Made by a program: the position numbers and the translations under genes
DNA from: Baylisascaris procyonis
Lineage: Eukaryota > Nematoda > Chromadorea > Rhabditida > Ascarididae
DNA length: 64,000 nt
Direction: 5' to 3'
Assembly: GCA_037389465.1 (NCBI GenBank)
Contig: JAZARR010000214.1
Location: 6,487,001-6,551,000 of the forward strand
Notes under the pieces: model-generated
What the model was told of the DNA's origin: nothing
What the model saw: the letters and a program-made list of their open reading frames with translations, nothing else
The model's database searches: none
Part shown: positions 55,065-64,000 of the stretch, piece by piece
Layout of the letters: each line of letters opens with the position of its first letter
Numbering within the stretch: position 1 is the stretch's first letter

Positions 55065-58000
55065 ATCATCATCATCGGAATTAAATGCAGAATTGGTATT
55101 AGAATTTTCGTTTTGTGTAATATTCGTCGATTCATTCAATCTCTTCTCCAATTCCGGTAATGCAGCCACCCATCGTTGCATTTTACTCTACAAATATCTT
55201 TAAAAAAATTATCACATTTTTTCAACTAATATAACGCAATCATTCAAATCAAATAACGAAAGATTGCTTAAGTATTTTATATGCAACAAGCTTGTGGTAT
55301 ATCGGAAAATTTCATCTTTAAAAAATTACCCTCAAATTTCACAATTAAAAAGAACTACTTAAAAAACTAGGCAAGTGGGAGGGGAGGGCAAATGATGGAA
55401 ATATCGATACTAAAATTATGGGGTGACCGAAAAGGGTCGATAGATGATTTAGCAATCGCCACTTTGTGGGATGTCTCAGAAAGAATGAAAGACAAGAGAG
55501 CATATTTATCAATGTAATTTTCTCATAAGATAAGACCATTATCAGTGATATCAATGAGTGACTCACTTGTAAAGCTGCATTCGCCTCTTTGCTGATCGGT
55601 TCACAACTCGATAGAACCACTGCAATAATTGCATCGAGTCGTCGAATCAATTTCTCGCATAGCATTACATCGTCATTCTGCGGTTGCCATGTATCGATAT
55701 TTAACAGTTTATATAAGAATTGATCTTTCAAGAGATCGTCTGATTTATCTGTAAAACTATATTCACTGCTAACATATAGTATATGGCTAGAGTAAAAGTA
55801 AATTTCATATCCGCTTTACAACTTCATCCCAATAAGTACCGTATCTCTCCGAATATAGGCCCACTTTTGAACAGAAAGACACAAAAACAGATCACATTTA
55901 AGCATAGTCCTCTTGTTATTTACAAATCTTTTCCTCGAAGAGGCAAGGGTTTACGATATGATGTATTATTACCTTTTTGAAGCGTTTAAATAAATTTAAA
56001 AAAAAAAAAGAAATCAAAGGTTTATATAACAAAACGTCACATTATAGTCACTATTTTAATATGCGATGCGTATATAAAAAATATTTAAAATTGAGTTAAA
56101 CAGAAAGTAGAAAAGACATTTAAATTAAAAAAGATGGAATAAAAATAAAAAGTTGAATATTGCAAACAACGAGATTAACATAAATTATACACACACCAAT
56201 CTCTAACTCATTTATATAGAGATTTTCACCTAAATTTAGGCATTGAATCGTCGATAGTTATCATTAATGCAAAGCAGAAACCCACCAAGTTTTTGTAATG
56301 CGTATTTGAGTGCAGCCATTGCGATCTGTGAAGGTGGATAGAGCAACATCACATCGCCCAGTAACGCTTTCTGAATAATAATGCAATTTCATTAACTATA
56401 TCTATCAATTTCTTCATTAAATTACTGCCGATAATTCAGAACTACCATTTCCATATACGAGAACGTATTTCCTCCATTCCCATCCTCACCCCTCTCCCCG
56501 TTATAAAAGAGCATCACACCATAATCAAGCACTAATAGTTTGAAACAAATGCTAAACTATAACCACATAAGAGAAGCGATATATATGAGGAAAGGTGTCT
56601 GCATATTTAATTTTAATAAAACAACTTAAACGATTATCTTTAGAAAGGAAATCAAACCTCATCACATTATCGAATTCAAATGCTACCTTAAAGCGAAAAT
56701 ACTGAGAGGAAATGATACACTATATAATAGCTAAAAAAACCAACCTTAAAGAAATCATTGGAATGAGGTCTAACTTGTTCGAGATCAAAACCAAGCAATG
56801 AACGTGTCTTCATATCAATGAGATGTCCCTCAAATGGTCGAAATGGTGCATGCACAGTGAGATGATAATTCAATTTTAGCATTATTTCCGGTTCCAACGA
56901 TAAGATTGTTTCTGCATTCGTTTTCGCCGTACCCGATCTAAGCACATATCATTAGATTAGTTTTTCAAAATCAAACGCTAATATCCGCCTGTATTGTTAA
57001 AAATGTTCAGTCGTAATTAACCTTACGCCATTCGATAACACTGCCAAACTGCAAAAACTGCAAATGGGAAGAGAGAAAATACGGATTGATATGAGTATGT
57101 TATAAATTACGGCGAAGAATCTTACTGCAGATTTCCATATATGATTTTATTGAACGCTTCAGTTGGATTAAAAATTTTTCTAAAATTTATCAATATTTGT
57201 ATGACGGAATTTCGGTTAAATTCATGAAAAGACGAAGCTTTCAACGATTAAAAAAACTCCCACAAAATAAGATAAAGGCATCATGTTTAAATAGTTTTAA
57301 AGCACACCCTCCCCTTTCGCCCATCCCCGAAGCGATCGGCTCATGTTGATCGACATTATTCCAACGTGTTTTCTTGAATCTATGCGCTCTAAGAATTGAA
57401 ATTGTTTAAGAGACAAACCTAAGATTATGAACAAAGTCCTGAATGGAAAGATTAAATTCGTCGACTTTTGCTGCTAAATAGAAACATGCCATCATAACGC
57501 TTTTCGGTGAGTACTCCATCGTTGAATTGTACAAAAAGAAACGTTTGAAATATGCGAATGCCGTCCACCGTACAGATAACCACATTGCTGGACGAAAATC
57601 TTCGGCGAATCTGAATACTCTTTGAGAATGATCATCTAACTTTAAAAAGCGCAAGATGAACACTACACAATAAAGAAAATGAGGTGAAAAATATGTAAAA
57701 AGCAAAACAATACTCCCCTCCCCTATTTTTAGGTTATTTTCAGGTCTATAAACCTCCTCTCTATGATCATTCACCGTCTTCAGTAGGCGCCAGTCCGAAT
57801 AAAGTAACGATCACTAGAAGTCAAGTCGACGTTTACAGACCAAGATGTAGACTAATTTAAAGGATCGGTTAAAACAGCTTCGACGCATTTAGCTTCTATG
57901 CCATCTTACATAAGAATCAGAGAGAGTCTAAGCGTCTCAAACCACAAGTTCATATATCCTTTAAATGCACCCTATGAGAAAAACTTTCATTGACTAAACT

Positions 58001-59161
58001 ATCGAACTCTTCGAGTGCAAATCACAATGGGAATCCGTCTAGCTTCAGAAAAATAGCACATTCAGAATGTTTAACAATAATAGGAAATTACTAGAATATA
58101 TAGTATAAAACAAATCCATGGTAAAACAATGATCCTCTATAATGCAGCCTTCCTTTTGGCATTTATCGCCTTAAGAGTACATACTCAGGAGACTATTTTT
58201 GCGCCCGGTTGGTCATTTGAAATGAGTTTCAAATGTAATAAGATGTCATACCGTATACCAGTTTCGGTAACAATATTACGTAATGTGGTTTCTTCATCGG
58301 GTGTTAGAAAGACGTCCTCTTCATTGGGTTGTATAACGTGCTCATATTTGGCACGAAAACGTTCATTTGCTGCTGTCCTATAATATTACTGTATGAATAT
58401 TACAATATTACTGTATCACTACGAGTGTTTATACCATTCAAAGAATTTGTAGCAATGATGCTTATTATAAAATAAACAATTCATGCAATCATAGAGAAGT
58501 TTAAAGCTAATCTAATTTCCCATCTAAATTCAAATAGTTGTATAAATGAATTAAAATATTATGCTGTACACTGCAAAAAATTGCATGCATAAGGGACTAA
58601 GCTTGTTTCACATCGCGTTCCCCTAAATACTGTTCTCATAATATAAATAGGACCGTGGAAAAGTTGAACTTTTTTTTAGCATTGTTCAATATTCCTATCA
58701 TTTTCTCTCAGCTCATTTCGATAAATATATAAGCTAGATTATCCGACTCAGTTTATGAAACCACCAATCATTCATTAGCCAAATTTTCAAAAAACAATAA
58801 TCAAAGACGGATCCGTTCATATCACAAGGTAGCGGTTGTAATTGATCGAAATTTCCTTTACGATCGGTAATTTTCTAGCTTAATTTTCGATAGTTGACCC
58901 AAATAGCCGACTCTTTATAATAACCTGATAGCGTATGTTTCGATAATAATTTATTTAAAATTACCCCTCCATATCAAAGTTTAAACTAACGGTAATATGA
59001 ATTATAATTTTCTCAATAGTGCAGTGCTAAAAAATCGAATGACAACTTTGCAGGTGGTACATAAGTGCATTCATGCAATATTTAACTCACCGAAGTTCAT
59101 TGATCGCTTCCGGTGAAGGAAACGTCCAATAGGCCTTTTGTGTGCTTGTCGAATACATCAT
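55062..59161 (-). CDS. cyh-1: Cyclin H, complete
   Basis: Seven exons join in phase: 59161-59091, 58377-58252, 57610-57419, 56937-56745, 56370-56286, 55748-55567 and 55187-55062. Starting at the second Met (59158) this gives 323 residues, the usual cyclin H length. The family start is present (TQKAYWTFPSPE), as are the first cyclin box (FRPAMWLSVRWTAFAYFKRF; KSVMMACFYLAAKVDEF), the family signature PFRPFEGHLIDMKTR, and a second box with LLYPPSQIAMAALKYAL. The tail ends in four Asp. Cyclin H partners CDK7 and MAT1 in the CDK-activating kinase and TFIIH, phosphorylating cell-cycle CDKs and the RNA polymerase II tail in the nucleus. Two adjacent ATGs occur at the start; the second aligns with the family. 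The start lies about 420 bases from a divergent plus-strand ORF. Confidence 0.96.
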
Positions 59162-59581
59162 TCACCTGAAACACTTCAATACTACTATCTCACCATAAAA
59201 GAGATAAAGAATTGAAAAATTTCCAGAAATACATTCAAATAAACGCTACAAACAGGTTCAACATATCAACCACTTTCAATAAGAGCCATTTTGCTAATAT
59301 GCATGATTAGGCCTCAAATCTTCGCCAGCATCAATGATTGAACCTCAAATCTTTGGTAGCACCTACGGGTTCAGCCTCAAGTCTTCGTGATGAAAAAAAA
59401 AATAGACGAGAAAGGACAAATAAATCAAATCGACAATGAGCTAAAGCACTCAGAAAAACAAAACCACTAATAGCAAAGAAAGCATCGACCACCGATCGGA
59501 TTCTGCTCTATAAGCGTGACGCAGAAGCGGAATCGGATTTTCATTTTGCGCATCGGCGAATGAGTGTATCAGCTTCGAGAA
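59162..59581. promoter_or_regulatory. Candidate divergent promoter region with degenerate tandem repeat
   Basis: The region separates the cyclin H start (minus) from a small plus-strand ORF. It includes three degenerate units of 31-32 bases sharing a CCTCAAATCTT core, beginning at about 59305, 59336 and 59368. No TATA box is obvious. Promoter function is inferred from position only. Confidence 0.35.
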
Positions 59582-59818
59582 ATGGATCTTCAGATGAGTG
59601 ATGAAAAACCTGAGTCCACGGAAAAGGGCATTTATGGCATAGTTCCAGTTAGGGTTTATTATAAAGCCTATGAGATGAGTATGAAATTAGCAAAACTATG
59701 TAATATGTACTTACAAAGCAAAAACAAGATTTTATGTGGCTACTTTTTGGAGACACGAAACGAAGCCTTGATGAACATTCTTCACCTCTCGAACCTGCTA
59801 GATGCCGAGGAACAGTAA
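59582..59818 (+). CDS. Hypothetical 78-residue protein
   Basis: A single open frame from ATG to TAA with balanced composition: an acidic start (MDLQMSDEKPESTEKG), then a helical, Leu/Met-rich body (AYEMSMKLAKLCNMYLQSK; ALMNILHLSNLLDAEEQ). No signal peptide or transmembrane segment is evident. It reads better than most ORFs of this length here and is divergent to cyclin H. A minus-strand frame overlaps it but looks weaker. No family is recognised. Confidence 0.35.
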   Translation: MDLQMSDEKPESTEKGIYGIVPVRVYYKAYEMSMKLAKLCNMYLQSKNKILCGYFLETRNEALMNILHLSNLLDAEEQ

Positions 59819-60040
59819 TGTTTTTAAGACAGGATCGCGAGTTAAACTGCGATATAGTGAAATTAATAGTTCGTCCAACGTAATGATGTTTATGTATCAT
59901 CTGATCCTACGAGACGTGTCTATAGAATCGAAGGTATAACCGGGGTCGGCAAGGTAAAGGATCGGAACCTATCAGAAAGTAGCTCAAGACTTCCTCCAAT
60001 CATTTCGCAAGCCCAAGAACCTCTGATCTCTGGTTCACTC

Positions 60041-60661
60041 TTAGGGAAACACCAAATCTTCCAGTACAATAACGATACCTACCAACAGCCGCTCCATAAA
60101 CTTTGTGTACCTTGTCGTTTTTGCTAATACTGAACCCATCGGATCGGATTGGAATGGTAAAAGTTTAAAATAAAGTTGCAGAGATCCTATAGAATAAAAT
60201 ACAGTCAATGATGACCAGATATAGCTTCAACCGTCGAGGTTTAATTCGGTGTATAGAATCGGGCAACCATCCTCATGTACTATTCCAATCCTGGCCCAAA
60301 GTTCAAATCCGATGGTCCCCTTCAGGATCACATTAAAAGTGTTTTGATGTATATTGGCTTATTTGGGGATGCAACTGCTCGCAATTTCCTTCATTTTCGT
60401 TTCAACGCACATCATTTCAGAATTGCTTAGTGAGTACCGCTCATACCGTAGTATCCGAACGCTTTCAGGTCAGATCCAGGATTTAGTGTCCCCCTTGCAG
60501 GATTTAAAGCTCTCCTTTCATAACTTTTTATAATCATTGTCACCACATAGGAATACGGTATACTTATGAACACACTGCGATGCTTCCTTGGTCAGTTTTG
60601 TTTTCTTTTGCTGTAGTACTGAACAAGGACATTTTCCTCCCACAGTATACCCCTTTCTCAT
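60041..60661 (-). pseudogene. Decayed coding frame with four internal stops
   Basis: One minus-strand frame from an ATG at 60661 to TAA at 60043-60041 covers 206 codons with only four internal stops (three TGA, one TAA), far fewer than expected in DNA this AT-rich. Fragments read as protein: MRKGYTVGGKCPCSVLQQKK, QCVHKYTVFLCGDNDYKK, SEMMCVETKMKEIASSCIPK, GTIGFELWARIGIVHEDG and TKFMERLLVGIVIVLEDL. One stop could be removed by a small intron (donor after the LDG codons, acceptor TATAG). A second frame inside (about 60176-60012) is also protein-like (KVHKVYGAAVGRYRYCTG), suggesting a frameshift. Parent family unknown; it could be a transposon or retrogene remnant. Confidence 0.4.
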
Positions 60662-61066
60662 AATTCATTGCCAATTTTGTAAATATTATTCTGCTGCTCT
60701 AAGAGGAACAAAATTTTATAAGTCATAAATACCCCCTTCAAAATAATAACAAAAATAAATTAAATCAGATATCTGAGCATTTGAAAAAAATGCAAATAAT
60801 GTAACCGTTCCATATAATCGAAACAACAATTCTATTCATAAGAGTTTATTCTTCAATAAAGAGAAAAAAAAAACGATAAACTCAAAAAAAAAAAACAAAA
60901 CACTGAGGGACATTAGAAAATAAATGAAAAAAATTCATTAAATAAATTTGCATATGAGCAATGATTGAGGAAAATGGATAAATAATCTTATCAAATCCAA
61001 CATCAAATATGCAAAATTCCATCAAATGAAAATATTTGTTAAAATAGAAAGAAAAATAGGAAAAAC

Positions 61067-61252
61067 CTCTTCACGTAGAGCCATCTCTTCATGTGTTAAC
61101 TCATCGAAACGACTTGAAAAAAATCGGATACTACAAAGAAAATCCTTCCTGAGTGACCTTTGACCTTAATCCACTTGCACGCGCATGACTCTTGCTTCTA
61201 AGCTTGGCGCATTCTCAACGAAATGCTCTGAATTATTCTTTTTCTTTCCCAT
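61067..61252 (-). CDS. Unidentified gene, first two exons (partial)
   Basis: Exon 1 (61252-61179) opens with ATG and gives MGKKKNNSEHFVENAP. Seven bases before the ATG is an AG preceded by CCTTTAT, resembling an acceptor that could be used for spliced-leader trans-splicing. The best joint uses a GC donor (GCAAGT) into an acceptor before 61130. In phase this gives FFSSRFDELTHEEMALREE, a charged, probably coiled-coil segment, and a GT donor at 61066. Later exons must lie to the left, but none is confidently linked. The decayed frame at 60041-60661 is on the same strand and could be part of it. Function unknown. Confidence 0.4.
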
Positions 61253-62469
61253 TATAATCTATAAAGGTTGGGAAATGGCCGCTAAGTTTTTATGAGTTCA
61301 ATTAGAAAAACCAAAAAAAAGAAAATTAGTGGTTTCATTTTTCTCGTCGAACTCAAAGTTAAAGGTCGAGCATATTCGACCAATCGAACGATAAACGTTG
61401 CAGCCAGCTGTCACATAAAAAATTTTCTTAGGCAGGTAATCCCACAGTATCCAAATAATATAACCCCACCGTTATAAACAGCTCAATCTACCTCTTTCAA
61501 TTGTCGCCGCATAAGACAGGCGTTGAATGAAAATTGATTGAATTAGCAGAAACGATTTTCTAAAATTCTCCACTAATTATGGGTATTTAAATCGACGTTT
61601 GCGATGCAAACTGAGATGTCCCAAATCCCAAATATCGGCATAATTCGTCAACGCTTCATTTCTAATCGAGTCGGCCGGAAATCCAAAAAAATGCTTTTTC
61701 TATGATAAAGCTAAAGAGTAATTTCATCGAATTTACCAACAAAATTTATACTCTATCATTGCAAAATATGACGACGTATTATACTATTACAGACAAACAC
61801 AGACAAACACAGACAAGCACAGATACTAGTTTAGTTTCTTTCGGCGGTCACATCAACGTTCTGCATCAATTGTGCATTGCTTAAAATGAACAAGTAGTAT
61901 GCAAGCTTATCAATATTACAAAACAGCCTTGCATACGGTCATATCAATAAATATACCACCCATAAGTAGACAACAAACATTAAAACATTTAGAAATAAAT
62001 GGGATAAACTAATGACGAATTCATAGTGCTCTTATGCATCCAATTTTTCGGTTCTTTGCCAATTCAGAGAACATTAACAATATGAAAGTAATAAATATAA
62101 AGGCAAATAGCATACGAGCATCGGATGAACATTATATTCCATTAAATATAATTGCAATTTAATATAACAGTGAGATCGAAACATGCATAAATATCGGCTA
62201 TACATAACCGTACGCCTATTACATTCCGAATAATTTCTTTACAATAAATAATAAATTTATAATTCAATATTCTCTAATAAATGCTATCATCCATTTCCCC
62301 GAAACCAAATGAATTTCTAGGATCAACGATTCGGAATGGAATGCTTTAAGCGATCAGCTATGAAGTAAGAAAAGTTATCGACGAAAAAAGTGTGCGACCG
62401 CATCAAAGTGAACATAATAATATGGATTAGAGAGTTGAAAAACATCGACAACAACCCTGAATGACTCAA
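61253..62469. other. Non-coding stretch with short tandem repeat
   Basis: AT-rich spacer between two minus-strand genes. At 61789-61826 the 10-base unit ACAGACAAAC is repeated nearly four times. Nothing else is recognised. Confidence 0.5.
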
Positions 62470-63858
62470 TTACGAATCAATTCGATCGTGACCATCACTG
62501 GAAACGCTATCGGAGTGACCCGTCTGTGGTACAATATCTGCCGTTGCTGGCTGCAGTGAGCCCAGAACGCGTTTCTCGATTTCGGGGTCAGGATAATACG
62601 GCACTGGATTTGTGCTGCTCACGATCTGAAAATTACAGGAGTTACCAGTAGCTATGCCCAATTCACGACGAGTTTTCCTTGTTGAAGCAAAGTCACGCAA
62701 AGTTGCCCCTCTTCCCCTCTCTTGAAGAGCATTGCATATAGTCTATTCACTTATTTTTGCGACATACATAACTGGTAATACATATCTGTATATACTACTA
62801 TAATCTTCATCGGAACATCACATTTAAAAATAAAATTTTGTAGGAATAATAAAATCATTTTCACAGACTTTTAGCATTTTATTGCTCAATAAGTAATGGC
62901 CGCCTTATCACATATAATGAAAAACATACCTTTCCAGAAGTGTACATAACACGACCTGGCTTCTGTGGATCCACCAACTTTGTAAGCTCATCTGCCTGCA
63001 AAAGAAAATCCTACTGCATTAGATACTCCTCAGCAGAGACCACCCTTGAGCAAATCTTAAACAATCAACCCTCAAAAGTTGAAATAATCAAAAATTTGAG
63101 AGATGAACATAGTTGCAACAACGATAAACAATGTATATACCTGTCGTTGTGTCATACATGGTACCATATCGCCTGGTTGAACATAACCTCGTGGTGCGAG
63201 ATATAATTTGGGGCAATGACGATACTGAAGATGCGTTCGCATATCCGAGCAGAAGAATGAACCCGAATCACAGAGTGAACAACGAAGACGCATTATACGT
63301 AAATGACCTACCGCATGACGACGACCCTCCTACAATAAACAAATCGATATTCCATATGAAACAAGCACTAGCTCAAAAGATGTATATATAAAAAGTCGAA
63401 AAAAAAGTAACAAATTCATAAGACACGTGATATCCTTCGATCGCATACGGGTTGGCCGTCAAATACTATAACAGCGTATCAACTAACCATTACAAACTAT
63501 GTGATTCAAAGATTTATAAATTTCAACATGTTTTTTAAGACAAGAGTTAGTGTTGCTTATATAGGGCGGCGAAATTAACGCACTAAAGAGAACGTTCCAA
63601 AGAATCTATTTTGCTTTCACTCTGCTTTCTAAATATAAAACAATCTATAAATGTTTCGTAAATTCTACATATCAATTTCAGTTTGCCAAAAAATTTTGAA
63701 GTACAATATCCGCAATAGTCTCCAATTTCTCGCTGTACGGGTTTTGGAATGTGCCTCTCACCGATATCATTAGTGCACTCTCCTTCAACTTCTATACTAC
63801 GGATGAGTCGTTGTGATCTACATACTTTTGCTGCTTTACATATTAAATGTCTATTCAC
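62470..63858 (-). CDS. C2H2-type zinc-binding protein, 3' part
   Basis: Three exons join cleanly in phase 0: 63329-63141, 62995-62930 and 62625-62470 (stop), with AG/GT borders. Exon 63329-63141 has a C2H2 finger of spacing C-x2-C-x12-H-x4-H (CSLCDSGSFF, then HLQYRH), preceded by GRRHAVGHLR and followed by LAPRGYVQPGDMVPCMT. Then come ADELTKLVDPQKPGRVMYT and PVPYYPDPEIEKRVLG, and a polar Ser/Asp-rich tail. An upstream exon (63858-63669) has a further Cys pair (DYCGYCTSK), but its end phase does not fit the next exon directly, so a small exon may be missing between them. The 5' end lies beyond the right edge. Nucleic-acid or protein binding is plausible from the finger. I cannot name the family. 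Confidence 0.6.
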
Positions 63859-64000
63859 CTAAACTGTAGCTTTGCGAATGCTTTGTTGCCTTTCGCTATT
63901 CATAGTCAAACAGTTTTGTATGTCTTCCCACTTCAGGACATTAAAATAAAATGAAGAAAATAAAATAAAACATCAAAAAAAAAATCACACAGATATGATT

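Noticed and set aside
58129..58383. 84-residue plus-strand ORF
   Set aside because: Shadow of cyclin H exon 2 on the opposite strand.
59649..59900. 83-residue minus-strand ORF opposite the small divergent ORF
   Set aside because: Composition poorer than the plus-strand frame; probably its shadow.

Overview
This window is AT-rich eukaryotic DNA, roughly two thirds A+T, with few genes. Exons are short (34 to about 300 bases), introns are mostly several hundred bases to over 2 kb with GT-AG borders, and there are many long (AT)n microsatellites. Gene content suggests a nematode: a divergent casein kinase 1 of the kind expanded in nematodes and a calponin-like-repeat protein of the CLIK/UNC-87/OV9M kind, beside conserved genes. 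The composition would suit a parasitic (possibly spirurid/filarial) worm, but the species cannot be fixed from the sequence alone. I found no prokaryotic-type operon, CRISPR array or rRNA.

All confidently coding genes lie on the minus strand. From right to left they are: a C2H2-type zinc-binding protein whose 5' end is beyond the right edge (62470-63858); a two-exon fragment of an unknown gene with a possible GC-AG intron (61067-61252); cyclin H, complete in seven exons and 323 residues (55062-59161); neuronal calcium sensor 1, complete in five exons and 208 residues (28790-32548); an unidentified gene in two exon pieces (25076-25807); a complete nine-exon CK1-family kinase of 368 residues (18276-24244); an unidentified three-exon chain (11074-12387); and the 3' six exons of a calponin-like-repeat protein (1231-8814). 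I built these models by joining exons whose splice phases and protein homology agree. Exon borders were read by eye, so a few may be off by a base.

Plus-strand coding evidence is weaker: a two-exon ORF at 47296-48391 interrupted by one in-frame TGA, a group of ORFs at 14536-16399, and a small ORF divergent from cyclin H at 59582-59818. Two minus-strand stretches look like decayed coding sequence: 39938-40498 (several frames) and 60041-60661 (one frame, four internal stops).

Non-coding features include a candidate solo LTR (16959-17281), an imperfect palindrome of about 56 bases (36256-36312), (AT)n tracts enclosed by short inverted repeats, several short tandem repeats next to gene starts or stops, and a G-rich tract that could form a quadruplex (34938-34997). 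The large gaps 32.5-39.9 kb, 40.5-47.3 kb and 48.4-55.0 kb hold almost nothing recognisable.

Functionally the genes are unrelated neighbours: transcription/cell-cycle kinase activation (cyclin H), calcium signalling (NCS-1), a CK1-like kinase and a muscle/actin-associated calponin-like protein.
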